This document shows positions 7,863 through 15,624 of a stretch of DNA of 35,453 nucleotides, one piece after another (position 1 is the first letter of the stretch; the number at the start of each line of letters is the position of its first letter). The position numbers were made by a program, and so were the translations under genes. The notes beneath the pieces were generated by a model that was not told where the DNA came from, searched no databases, and was given only the letters and a program-made list of their open reading frames with translations. The stretch spans positions 1-35,453 of the forward strand of contig CAZILK010000013.1 in assembly GCA_964540135.1 (NCBI GenBank), read 5' to 3'. Source of the DNA: CAZCAQ01 sp964540135. GTDB taxonomy: Bacteria > Patescibacteriota > WWE3 > UBA101185 > UBA10185.

Positions 7863-9062
7863 ATGCAAATAGATACAAATCCACAAAAAATTAAAGAGAT
7901 ATTAACAAGAGGAGTGTATGAAATTGTTACAGTCAAAGAACTTGAAGAAAAGTTACTTTCTGGGAGACAGCTTCATTTAAAGCTTGGTATTGATGTTACA
8001 GGTCCTATGATCCATTTAGGACATAGTGTTATCCAAAGAAAGATAAGAGATTTTCAAGAACTAGGGCACAAAGTTACTTTAATAATCGGAGATTTTACAA
8101 CTCTTGTTGGTGATCATTCAGACAAAGTAGACATGAGAGAAGAACGAGCTGCAGCTTCAATTAAGAAAGACGAAGAAACATACACTGAACAGTTCTTTAA
8201 AACAGTTCTTAAAAAAAACTGTGAAATTAGACATAACTCTGAGTGGTTAAGTGAGCTCAACTTTAACGATGTTATCGAACTTGCAAAGGTTTTTACAGTA
8301 GGACAAATGCTTGAAAGAGAAGCTTTTAATAAAAGGTTTACAGCTCAAAAGCCAATAGGGCTTGATGAGTTACTGTACCCCCTTATGCAAGGTTACGACT
8401 CTATTGCTTTGAAGTGTGATGTTGAATTTGGTGGAACTGATCAGATCTTTAATATCCTTGCAGGAAGAAAACTAATGGAAGCAAATGGCCTTGTTCCTCA
8501 AAACACATTCTCTATGAGACTTTTAACTGGAAGTGATGGTAGACCAATGGGTAAATCACTTAAAAATTATATACCGGTAAATGACTCTCCAAATGACATG
8601 TACGGAAAACTCATGAGTATTGTTGATGAAGTTATCTTTGACTACTTTGAATTAATAACACGAGTGCCTATGTCAGAAATAGAAGATATGAAGAAAGAAA
8701 TTGCGAATGGGGCAAATCCAATGGAGTTTAAAAAAAGACTTGCTTTAGATGTAGTAACTTTTTACCACGGATCAAAAGCAGCAGAGAATGCACAAGAACA
8801 TTTTGAAAAAACTGTTCAGAGTAGGGAAGTGGCAGCTGAAGATGTTATTGAGCTAAAAGTAACTTCACTTCAAGATGTTTCACTTCTTGATATCTTAAAA
8901 GGAACTCCTGATTTATCGTCTGGGGAGATTAAAAGACTATCTGTACAAGGTGGTATTGAGGTTGATGGTTCAAAAGTAGAAGATCCAAACGCAAAGCTTA
9001 CTTTAAAAGAAAACGATGTAATAAGGGTTGGGAAAAGAAGATACTTTAAGATAGTTCTTTGA
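7863..9062 (+). CDS. tyrS: Tyrosyl-tRNA synthetase
   Basis: 399 aa from this start. It charges tRNA-Tyr with tyrosine in the cytosol. The class I signature is present as HLGH in GPMIHLGHSV, the KMSKS loop appears as MGKSLKN, and FGGTDQIFNILAGR lines the tyrosine pocket. A C-terminal S4-type RNA-binding domain occupies about the last 65 residues (IKRLSVQGGIEVDG to RYFKIVL). A longer frame from 7827 exists, but its first 12 residues run through the -10 box and do not resemble the family; the ATG at 7863 gives the normal N-terminus (RGVYEIVTVKELEEKL). The stop is TGA, showing that TGA is not recoded here. Confidence 0.95.
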   Translation: MQIDTNPQKIKEILTRGVYEIVTVKELEEKLLSGRQLHLKLGIDVTGPMIHLGHSVIQRKIRDFQELGHKVTLIIGDFTTLVGDHSDKVDMREERAAASIKKDEETYTEQFFKTVLKKNCEIRHNSEWLSELNFNDVIELAKVFTVGQMLEREAFNKRFTAQKPIGLDELLYPLMQGYDSIALKCDVEFGGTDQIFNILAGRKLMEANGLVPQNTFSMRLLTGSDGRPMGKSLKNYIPVNDSPNDMYGKLMSIVDEVIFDYFELITRVPMSEIEDMKKEIANGANPMEFKKRLALDVVTFYHGSKAAENAQEHFEKTVQSREVAAEDVIELKVTSLQDVSLLDILKGTPDLSSGEIKRLSVQGGIEVDGSKVEDPNAKLTLKENDVIRVGKRRYFKIVL

Positions 9063-9064
9063 TT

Positions 9065-9073
9065 TGCTATAAA
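9065..9073 (+). promoter_or_regulatory. Extended -10 promoter of the 40-aa ORF
   Basis: TGC-TATAAA starts just after the tyrS stop codon. The ten bases TTTGCTATAA are identical to those of the tyrS promoter. The ATG follows 11 bases after the box. Confidence 0.45.
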
Positions 9074-9084
9074 TTAACAAGATT

Positions 9085-9207
9085 ATGAAAAAACATTTCA
9101 AAAGAGCATACAAGAGAATTGGGAAAGAAAAGCTTAAGAAAATGCTTGCAGTCTTTGCAACAATTGCACTTCTTGCGTCTTCAATACTTCCTTATCTATT
9201 AGTCTAG
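9085..9207 (+). CDS. Small 40-aa membrane peptide
   Basis: Starts MKKHFKRAYKRIGKEKLKK and continues into a hydrophobic stretch (MLAVFATIALLASSILPYLLV), ending at TAG 9205-9207. The design is a strongly basic N-terminal half followed by one membrane-spanning helix at the C-terminus, like a small tail-anchored or signal-anchored peptide. It has its own -10 box, lies 22 bases after tyrS, and stops 4 bases from the convergent 487-aa gene. It fills the only free space here without overlap, which supports a real gene. Function unknown; a toxin-like or membrane-scaffold peptide are both possible. Confidence 0.5.
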   Translation: MKKHFKRAYKRIGKEKLKKMLAVFATIALLASSILPYLLV

Positions 9208-9211
9208 TGTA

Positions 9212-10675
9212 CTAAAAGCCAAGCTTTGATTTAAAAAATCTTCTGACTCTAGCACCCAGTCTTGGCCCACGCTCTTCAAGAAGACCGTTATCACTTCTAT
9301 AATGATGGTCTTTCCTAGTAGGCCCATTAGCTACTGGAGTATAAACTATGAATTCATAATCCCCCATTCCAGCTACTGTCATTGAGGTTATTTGCCCGTC
9401 ACTTGATTCAAGAATCCCAGTGAGCGGTAATAATGTATCTGGATCTGTATTCTCTGAAATCCCAATTGCCCTGTCCGCGCTGGGTAATGTTGCACCATCT
9501 AAGTTTAGCGGCTCCTGTAAAGGACCAATTAAAAGCGTTACGCCATTAATCTTTGCTTCAGAAGACCCGCTCTCTAACGCTGTAACAACTTCGGGGCGAC
9601 TATATACAGAATTAAGTGTTGCTCTAAGCTCTCTGACCTCTTTAGCATTTGGAGTTTCTCCAATCATTGCTTCTGGTCTATTCGTTGAAGTACCGTAAGT
9701 CTCAGTTGTGCCATCTCCCCTCCTAGTCAATGCGTCTCTGAGCCTATCTCGCATTGATCTTCTAGCTGGCTTTGGCTCTTCTTCTTTTTTTGCATGAGCA
9801 TAATGGTGCACGACTTTACTTGCTAAATTATCTATAGCTAAGCTCTCTCTAGAATATATTCCTTCTTTTCCGCTATAAGGGTTTTTCTCAATTTTAAAGG
9901 TATCTTGTTCAATAAGTGTTACTTGTTCTGGGGTGCTATCCTCCCCTATAGAAATTGAAACAATAAGTTCATCAGTATCGCCACCCTTTTTTCTAAAAAA
10001 GACTCGGGAAACTCTTGTATCGTCCTCGCTGTCTATAAGGGATACATACACATCGTAAGGCTCTCTTCTTCCAACACCGCCTATATAAACCGTGTCTCCG
10101 TCATTAAGCGCCATTAAATGAGGCAAGGCATCTTGTAAGTCAGTAGAAAAGCCTTCACTCTTTACACCGTGTCTATTTCTCTTTAAATCTCTTCTTTCAC
10201 CGCAACTAGCAGGACCAAGAAGCCTTAAAACATCGTCGATGGCTACTTCTTCAGTCACTGACTCCAGTTGCCCTGCAGAGCTTAATTCGTAAGAATTTGT
10301 AGCTGTTACAACCGCATAGTGGCCTTGTTCAGAAATGGCCAACCTGACTCCTGGAACTAACTCGTCGCTACTAAAATTAAGACTTACAGATTGTCCTTCT
10401 CTATCTCTAGCTTCGTACACCGTTGTAATGTTTCCATTTTCACGAGATCTAGAGCGAACATCAAAATATCTTTCATGTCCCTCATTATCTCTTATTTGAA
10501 CCTCTCTTGTTGGGATACGTCCAGGCGTGTTCTCGTTCACAGTGTGCCTAGCAGCTTCAAAAGCCTCTCTTAATGCTTCATTAAACCTTGCTTGAAGGCT
10601 ATCGCCAACCAACCCTTCAACTACTGGACTAAGATGCTCAACATTGTAATGATTTTCTGTATTATTATTTGCCAT
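9212..10675 (-). CDS. Unknown 487-aa cytosolic protein
   Basis: No signal peptide or membrane helix is visible. The composition is highly charged. Residues about 50-290 look strand-rich, with repeated short blocks such as RYFDVRSRSRENG, VYIGGVGRREPYDVYVSL and SRVFFRKKGGDTDELIVSISIG. A basic linker, KPARRSMRDRLRDALTRRGD (about 305-325), follows, then a second alpha/beta-looking part (about 345-455) and a basic tail ending RRFFKSKLGF. I do not recognise the family. The start is supported by TATAAT six bases upstream, so the mRNA would be leaderless. The gene is divergent from recG, with 94 bases between start codons, and both genes have the same kind of promoter. Confidence 0.75.
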   Translation of the reverse strand: MANNNTENHYNVEHLSPVVEGLVGDSLQARFNEALREAFEAARHTVNENTPGRIPTREVQIRDNEGHERYFDVRSRSRENGNITTVYEARDREGQSVSLNFSSDELVPGVRLAISEQGHYAVVTATNSYELSSAGQLESVTEEVAIDDVLRLLGPASCGERRDLKRNRHGVKSEGFSTDLQDALPHLMALNDGDTVYIGGVGRREPYDVYVSLIDSEDDTRVSRVFFRKKGGDTDELIVSISIGEDSTPEQVTLIEQDTFKIEKNPYSGKEGIYSRESLAIDNLASKVVHHYAHAKKEEEPKPARRSMRDRLRDALTRRGDGTTETYGTSTNRPEAMIGETPNAKEVRELRATLNSVYSRPEVVTALESGSSEAKINGVTLLIGPLQEPLNLDGATLPSADRAIGISENTDPDTLLPLTGILESSDGQITSMTVAGMGDYEFIVYTPVANGPTRKDHHYRSDNGLLEERGPRLGARVRRFFKSKLGF

Positions 10676-10681
10676 GTGGAA

Positions 10682-10690
10682 ATTATAGCA
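10682..10690 (-). promoter_or_regulatory. Extended -10 promoter of the 487-aa gene
   Basis: On the minus strand TGC-TATAAT ends six bases before the ATG at 10675. This places the predicted transcription start at the start codon. Confidence 0.6.
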
Positions 10691-10757
10691 TTATAAGTCA
10701 ATTTTTGTACCCAAAATGGTTAAATTTCATCTTTTTAGCTCTGGTTTAAAAGTAGGT

Positions 10758-10763
10758 TATAAT
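10758..10763 (+). promoter_or_regulatory. -10 box of recG
   Basis: Consensus TATAAT is followed by CGAGTC and the ATG at 10770, a six-base gap. A -35 match is weak. The arrangement implies a leaderless recG mRNA and decides the start codon over the in-frame ATG at 10716. Confidence 0.55.
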
Positions 10764-10769
10764 CGAGTC

Positions 10770-12797
10770 ATGAATTCGACTTCTCCTATCTCAAGAGTGG
10801 CTGGAATAGGTCCTGTTTTTGAAAAGTTGCTTGCTAAACTTGAGATTTACACGGTTGGAGACCTTCTTTACCACTTTCCATTTAGATATGACGACTTTGC
10901 AAGTCTTAAAGAGATTGCACAGCTTATTCCTAATGAAACTGTAACTATAAACGCATTGTTAATTAGTATTGATAATATTTTTACAAGGTATGGAAAAAAA
11001 CTAACTAAAGCTAAGATCTCAGATGAAACAGGGGAGTTAAGCGTAATTTGGTTTAATCAACACTATATTAAAAAGTCTTTATCCATTGGTGAGAGATATA
11101 TATTTAGCGGGAAAGTACAGCCTTTTAGTGGCAAACTTACTCTTGTAAGTCCGGTGTTTGAGAAAAATGAAACCGAATCACTTAACACTCAAAGACTAGT
11201 GCCAATTTATTCAGAAACAGCAGGCATTACTTCCAAATGGTTAAGGTCTAAGATTAACGACATCTTAAAACAAAAACCGGATATTCCAGAGATTCTAACA
11301 AAAGATATTTTATTAAATGAAAAATTCTATGAGATTGAACAAGCCTTAAACGCCATACACTTTCCTGAAAATCTCTATGAAGCAGAACATGCTCGAAACA
11401 GATTTATTTTTGAAGAATTATTTACCGAACTCTTAAAAGTTGAGATGAGAAAAGATACTTGGGAAAAACAGCTTGAAGGTGTACCTCTTACTTTTGACGA
11501 GCATGGAGAAAAGATTACAGCATTCAAATCACTCCTGCCTTTTAAACTGACAGAGTCGCAAGTACAAGCACTTGAGGATATTTATGCTGACCTTGCCAAA
11601 AAGCACCCCATGAATAGAATTCTTGAGGGAGATGTAGGCTCTGGTAAAACCATAGTAGCACTCCTAGCCTCTTATTTAACCTATTTAAATGGCTACAAGA
11701 CGCTTTACATGGCACCAACCGAAATACTTGCAAACCAACACTTTGAAACCTTTAAATCGTTTTTCTCATTAATTGATGGCGGGAAGATGCCTTCTGTAAT
11801 ACTTAAAACATCGGCCACAAAAGAAAGTATTTTAGACTGTGACATTGCAATCGGAACTCACGCGCTCCTGCACTCCAAAGAGCAAATTCAAAAAGTGGGA
11901 CTTGTAGTCATTGATGAACAACATCGGTTTGGTGTTGAACAAAGAGCAAAACTTCTTGAGCTAGGGGAGGGAGTTAGAGCACCAAACTTGCTAACTATGA
12001 CTGCAACCCCAATTCCAAGGACACTAACATTAACTGTTTATGGAGATTTGGCAATTTCAACACTAAAAACACCAGCTGAAAAGGTTAGACAAGTAACAAC
12101 AAGGGTTATTCCTGAGAATAAACGTGATGAGATATTTTCATGGATTCTAGCTCAGAACAAACCAACCTTTATCGTATGCCCTTTCATCGAAGGCTCTGAA
12201 GCTGAATCACTAGAAAATGTTAAATCGGCTCAAGTTGAATTCACAAAACTATCAACGGGTATTTTTAAAAATGTAAGTAGGGGTCTTTTGCACGGCAGAA
12301 TGAAACAAGCTGAAAAACAAGAGGTTATTACAAAGTTTAAAACAGGGGAGATACAAATACTTGTATCAACGCCAGTTATTGAAGTAGGTATTGATATACC
12401 TGAGGCTTCCATTATGGTTATTGAGAGCGCTGAAAGATATGGTCTTGCGTCTCTTCACCAACTTAGAGGAAGAGTAGGACGAGATGGTAATGAAGGACAT
12501 TGCTTACTCTTTTTGTCGGGTTTTTCAAAAACAGCTTACGGGAGACTTAAGCATCTTGAAACAATAACTGATGGACTAGAGCTTGCTGAAATTGATTTAA
12601 AACTTCGTGGGAGTGGGGACGTGTACGGAGTTATGCAAAGCGGCTACAAACAATTTAAATTAGCAGATCTTTCTGATCTGACTCTTCTTAAAAAAGTTAA
12701 AGTGTATGCCCAGGATACTTTTAGAAATATAGATAAGTACCCAAATGTTAAAAATGCTTTAAATGGGCAAAAAGTGGTGAAAATAGGTAAAAACTAG
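10770..12797 (+). CDS. recG: ATP-dependent DNA helicase RecG
   Basis: 675 aa from this start. RecG remodels stalled replication forks and branch-migrates Holliday-type junctions. An N-terminal helix-hairpin part (ISRVAGIGPVFEKLL) and the OB-fold wedge domain are followed by helicase domain 1, with Walker A EGDVGSGKT (about 287-294) and the DEQH box VVIDEQHRFG (about 380-387), motif III TATPIPRTL, and helicase domain 2 with HGRMK and RGRVGRDG. The usual C-terminal brace region is present (LKLRGSGDVYGVMQSG). An upstream in-frame ATG at 10716 would add 18 residues encoded across the promoter and is rejected. The rsmD gene starts 13 bases after the stop. Confidence 0.95.
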   Translation: MNSTSPISRVAGIGPVFEKLLAKLEIYTVGDLLYHFPFRYDDFASLKEIAQLIPNETVTINALLISIDNIFTRYGKKLTKAKISDETGELSVIWFNQHYIKKSLSIGERYIFSGKVQPFSGKLTLVSPVFEKNETESLNTQRLVPIYSETAGITSKWLRSKINDILKQKPDIPEILTKDILLNEKFYEIEQALNAIHFPENLYEAEHARNRFIFEELFTELLKVEMRKDTWEKQLEGVPLTFDEHGEKITAFKSLLPFKLTESQVQALEDIYADLAKKHPMNRILEGDVGSGKTIVALLASYLTYLNGYKTLYMAPTEILANQHFETFKSFFSLIDGGKMPSVILKTSATKESILDCDIAIGTHALLHSKEQIQKVGLVVIDEQHRFGVEQRAKLLELGEGVRAPNLLTMTATPIPRTLTLTVYGDLAISTLKTPAEKVRQVTTRVIPENKRDEIFSWILAQNKPTFIVCPFIEGSEAESLENVKSAQVEFTKLSTGIFKNVSRGLLHGRMKQAEKQEVITKFKTGEIQILVSTPVIEVGIDIPEASIMVIESAERYGLASLHQLRGRVGRDGNEGHCLLFLSGFSKTAYGRLKHLETITDGLELAEIDLKLRGSGDVYGVMQSGYKQFKLADLSDLTLLKKVKVYAQDTFRNIDKYPNVKNALNGQKVVKIGKN

Positions 12798-12803
12798 TAA
12801 AAT
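12798..12803 (+). promoter_or_regulatory. -10 box of rsmD
   Basis: TAAAAT begins directly after the recG stop codon and ends seven bases before the rsmD ATG. There is no Shine-Dalgarno sequence. It could also be a chance AT-rich match. Confidence 0.4.
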
Positions 12804-12810
12804 CCTCTAG

Positions 12811-13389
12811 ATGAAAACAACTACTAAACAAAATGAGCCTGAAATACGAGTTTCAGCAGGCAAGTATAAAGGTAAAAAGCTTTTAGCTCCTGAGATTGAA
12901 GGATTTAGGTCAGTTCAAGATAAAGCCAAACAAGCGGTATTCTCAATTATAGAACCTCAAAATATTCAAGATTCTACATGTCTTGATCTTTTCTCAGGGA
13001 GTGGAGTTATGGGTATTGAAGCACTTAGTCGTGGTGCTGCTTTTGTTGATTTTGTTGATAATAACTACACAGCTTGTGGCAAAATAATGGAAAACACCCA
13101 GAACTGTGAGATAGAATCATACCTTTATGAAATACACTTACTTGATAGTTCAAAGTTTGTAATTAAAACAGACAAAACTTACGATTTCATATTCTGTGAT
13201 CCTTTTTATAACGACACGAAACACAAGCATTTATTCCAAAATATTTCACAAGTACTTACCAAAAAAGGCTATTTTATCTTTTTCCACTCAGTTGATTTTG
13301 ATCCCAAAGAACTTGCAGAAGCAGGGAACTTGAAAACCAATTCAACCAGAAAGTTTGGCAAACTCGCTTTTACAATATTTACAAAGTAG
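12811..13389 (+). CDS. rsmD: RsmD-type methyltransferase (16S rRNA guanine-N2)
   Basis: 192 aa. RsmD methylates G966 (E. coli numbering) of 16S rRNA with S-adenosylmethionine. The N-terminal block IRVSAGKYKGKKL matches the family start. The SAM loop is DLFSGSG (59-65) with acidic E70 nearby. The catalytic motif IV reads FCDPFY (D130-P-F-Y133) instead of the common DPPY/F, a conservative change of the second proline. The total length fits the family. It follows recG closely and is tail-to-tail with the molybdopterin enzyme gene, with 6 bases between the stops. Confidence 0.88.
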   Translation: MKTTTKQNEPEIRVSAGKYKGKKLLAPEIEGFRSVQDKAKQAVFSIIEPQNIQDSTCLDLFSGSGVMGIEALSRGAAFVDFVDNNYTACGKIMENTQNCEIESYLYEIHLLDSSKFVIKTDKTYDFIFCDPFYNDTKHKHLFQNISQVLTKKGYFIFFHSVDFDPKELAEAGNLKTNSTRKFGKLAFTIFTK

Positions 13390-13395
13390 ATAAAG

Positions 13396-14046
13396 CTAAG
13401 CGTATCTCTCTTCTTTCCAAGGATCGCCTCTGTTGTGATAGCCTCTCACTTCCCAAAAACCAGGAGTGTCGGTATCAATAAACTTTAGTTCATTTAGAAA
13501 CTTCGCTGATTTCCAACCGTACAAATGAGGCACAACTAACCTTACAGGGCCACCGTGTACTAAAGGAATCTCTTCACCTTCGAGTTCATAAGCAAGTATC
13601 GCTCCTGGCCACAGTAAATCACCAATTGATATGTTAGTTGAGTATTCATCGCGTCCGTAAGCTATAACATACGCGGCACTGTCTAATGGATTAGCTAGTT
13701 TTAGAATATCTTCAAAACTAACTCCTCTCCAAGATACGTCATATTTTGACCATTTTGTTACACAATGAAAGTCTTTTTTTATTTCTATTGCTGGTAAAGA
13801 TAGCAGCTCTTGTGCAGTAACAGTGATCGGCTTACTAACCTTTCCACTAATCTTTAAAGTAAAATCTGTAAGTGCTAACGGTGGTCTTACACCAAGATCA
13901 AGAATTGGAAAAGAGGTTGTTAAATACTGCCCTGGCGGAAGTCTTAAAGTAGAATCAGCAGAGCTTTTAGTACCTGACAAACCAAATTTTTGAACTGCTT
14001 TTTTAATTTTAGAGTCGATATAGGCTTGATTTAAATTTTTTAACAT
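13396..14046 (-). CDS. Sulfite oxidase-like molybdopterin oxidoreductase
   Basis: 216 aa. It resembles the catalytic domain of the sulfite oxidase/MsrP superfamily in the compact form of about 200 aa. Visible marks are RLPPGQYL near the start, C95 in KDFHCVTKWS as the expected molybdenum ligand, WRGVSFEDIL, and the cofactor-binding run LVHGGPVRLVVPHLYGWKS (H164, R169, K179). There is no Tat or Sec signal, so it is predicted to be cytosolic. No heme domain is present. The substrate is unknown; reduction or oxidation of a small oxo compound is the family-level expectation. No cofactor biosynthesis gene is in this window. A TATAAT box lies 12 bases before the ATG. Confidence 0.87.
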   Translation of the reverse strand: MLKNLNQAYIDSKIKKAVQKFGLSGTKSSADSTLRLPPGQYLTTSFPILDLGVRPPLALTDFTLKISGKVSKPITVTAQELLSLPAIEIKKDFHCVTKWSKYDVSWRGVSFEDILKLANPLDSAAYVIAYGRDEYSTNISIGDLLWPGAILAYELEGEEIPLVHGGPVRLVVPHLYGWKSAKFLNELKFIDTDTPGFWEVRGYHNRGDPWKEERYA

Positions 14047-14058
14047 GTACTTAGAAAT

Positions 14059-14064
14059 ATTATA
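14059..14064 (-). promoter_or_regulatory. -10 box of the molybdopterin oxidoreductase gene
   Basis: Minus-strand TATAAT, 12 bases before the ATG at 14046. No good -35 at 17 bases. The predicted leader is only a few bases long. Confidence 0.4.
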
Positions 14065-14106
14065 CCCGGCTTATCTTTCTTAGTATAGTACTGATATAAC
14101 ACAGTT

Positions 14107-14135
14107 TTGACAACTGCTACTATAGGTCGTACAAT
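14107..14135 (+). promoter_or_regulatory. Near-consensus sigma70 promoter of the 404-aa gene
   Basis: TTGACA at 14107-14112 and TACAAT at 14130-14135 have a 17-base spacer. The ATG follows after six bases, so transcription should begin at the start codon. With the pilM promoter, this is the clearest leaderless arrangement in the window. Confidence 0.75.
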
Positions 14136-14141
14136 CTCGGC

Positions 14142-15356
14142 ATGAATGATGGGGAGTGGCTAGACAAAACAATACAAATTGCACAAGGAATAATAGAAGA
14201 TGTACGAGAGGCTAGTGTCAGCGCCACCCTGAATCTTGACGAGGTTAGGCGAGAAGAAGCTGTTGAAGCTCAGAAGCGTGGAATTCAATGGAGCTCAACT
14301 CAACTTAAAAGCGATCAACCACCGCATTCTGGCGTAATTACTAACGAACCAGGTTGGAACACCGTATTTTTGCTAGGAGAACCCAGCAAAAACGATGGAG
14401 CGGCTAGGAGAGCTTGGCAAGAAGCACATACACGGGAAGCGGATCCTGACTATCTTGAAAATCAACCGCGAGTTTTGAATGCATCACATAATGAAGCAGA
14501 AACATTTGCTCACCTGGAAGGGGTCTACACTGAACAACGGGAACGTGTTCGAGAAACACAGCTTAGAATACTTTCAGATGCCTACAACTACACACTTAGC
14601 GAAGCACAAGAATTGGTGGACAAAAGACTTACACAGCTAGGGGAGACTGAAAGCATGATCCTAGATCCTTTAATTGCAATTATAGCTGACGAAAGATCTA
14701 AACTAGCGGAGACAATAAATCCTGTCGATGGTGTCAGCGCATTCTCTATTGAAGATTTAAATAATCGTTATGATACAAAAAATAGAAAAGCTGTTGCAGA
14801 AAAACTCTTATGCAAACTAGGAGGCGTGGCATCACTAGATTTATCACTTGAGGATCTAAACTCTTCTGCTACAGGACCTAGCGCAGCCACTTTTGTAAGA
14901 TGGAAGCTTGTTGATCAATACCCTGTAGGTACCAACTTCAACGGTATTCAGCCAGAACGGTCAAATCTATACCCTGTATCAGAGACTGAGTCGCTTGCCC
15001 CACATTTAATACCTGCCATATTAATAGATCGATTTGATAGAGGAGATCTTGATCCGACTACAGCTATCGAATTAGTATTTGACTTGATACAAGATGAATA
15101 TATGTTTCCGCGGTTAAATACTGTGTGGGGCTTCCTTGAGGACTCTATCGAGACTCAACTGGGACTAACTACTGAAAGTGCGCAAGTGAAACTATTAAAG
15201 CAAGAGAACAATACGGTGAAGAGGTTGGATGAAATTACTACGAAGCTATCTAGAATTCCATCAGAATTTGTGATACCTCTCAATGCACTTCTGCATACAC
15301 TCGGTGATGCTTTATCTATACTAGCCTTGTATAGAGAAGAAGATAGTACAGAGTAA
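14142..15356 (+). CDS. Unknown 404-aa cytosolic, mostly helical protein
   Basis: The protein is acidic with no signal peptide or membrane helix. Long charged helices dominate: residues about 1-55, about 120-195 (TYTEQRERVRETQLRIL-like, coiled-coil potential) and the C-terminal 70 residues. I see no catalytic motif and do not recognise the family. Start choice is strong: a near-consensus promoter ends six bases before the ATG. It lies between a divergent molybdopterin enzyme gene and rpmF, and is not part of a visible operon. Like the 558-aa and 487-aa proteins, it is a soluble orphan set among housekeeping genes. Confidence 0.75.
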   Translation: MNDGEWLDKTIQIAQGIIEDVREASVSATLNLDEVRREEAVEAQKRGIQWSSTQLKSDQPPHSGVITNEPGWNTVFLLGEPSKNDGAARRAWQEAHTREADPDYLENQPRVLNASHNEAETFAHLEGVYTEQRERVRETQLRILSDAYNYTLSEAQELVDKRLTQLGETESMILDPLIAIIADERSKLAETINPVDGVSAFSIEDLNNRYDTKNRKAVAEKLLCKLGGVASLDLSLEDLNSSATGPSAATFVRWKLVDQYPVGTNFNGIQPERSNLYPVSETESLAPHLIPAILIDRFDRGDLDPTTAIELVFDLIQDEYMFPRLNTVWGFLEDSIETQLGLTTESAQVKLLKQENNTVKRLDEITTKLSRIPSEFVIPLNALLHTLGDALSILALYREEDSTE

Positions 15357-15382
15357 AGGGTATTAATAACAGTTGTAAGTAG

Positions 15383-15411
15383 TTGACAAAGGCCTAGTAA
15401 ACCAATATATT
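15383..15411 (+). promoter_or_regulatory. Strong sigma70 promoter of the rpmF-nusB-acp-rnc operon
   Basis: TTGACA at 15383-15388 and TATATT at 15406-15411 with a 17-base spacer. The predicted start is near 15418, giving a 33-base leader before rpmF, unlike the leaderless genes nearby. Confidence 0.75.
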
Positions 15412-15417
15412 ACATAG

Positions 15418-15435
15418 GTTTAGGCTTTCCTAAAC
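15418..15435 (+). promoter_or_regulatory. Hairpin at the 5' end of the rpmF mRNA
   Basis: GTTTAGG (15418-15424), loop CTTT, and CCTAAAC (15429-15435) form a perfect 7-bp stem. The stem begins at the predicted transcription start, so it would cap the 5' end and may protect the mRNA. There is no U-tract, so it is not a terminator. Confidence 0.5.
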
Positions 15436-15450
15436 ACCAGAAAGACAATC

Positions 15451-15603
15451 ATGCAAGTACCAAAAAGAAGACATAGTAAGAGCAGAACAAGACAAAAAAG
15501 AAACGGTCATTATAAGGCTGAGGCTGTTGTTACAGTAAAATGTAGCTCCTGTGGCGGGCGTAAATTACCTCATGTAACTTGCCCTGATTGCGGTTCTAAG
15601 TAA
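15451..15603 (+). CDS. rpmF: Ribosomal protein bL32
   Basis: 50 aa, a small component of the large ribosomal subunit. It opens MQVPKRRHSKSRTRQKRN, the typical basic L32 start, and ends with the zinc-binding pattern CSSC...CPDC (two CxxC pairs). AGAAAG lies about 9 bases ahead of the ATG. It is first in an operon with nusB 21 bases downstream; upstream is the strong promoter at 15383-15411. Confidence 0.93.
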   Translation: MQVPKRRHSKSRTRQKRNGHYKAEAVVTVKCSSCGGRKLPHVTCPDCGSK

Positions 15604-15624
15604 TAAAAATCCCATATAAGTTCT

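Noticed and set aside
9060..9062. TGA read as glycine (code 25)
   Set aside because: tyrS ends normally at TGA after a complete S4 domain, and the TGA at 23129-23131 overlaps the next start as ATGA, so TGA is a stop here.
10716..10769. Upstream ATG extending recG by 18 residues
   Set aside because: The added stretch contains the TATAAT promoter six bases before the ATG at 10770, and the family N-terminus starts there.
15418..15435. Hairpin as a rho-independent terminator of the 404-aa gene
   Set aside because: It has no following T-tract and lies after the rpmF promoter, at the mRNA start.
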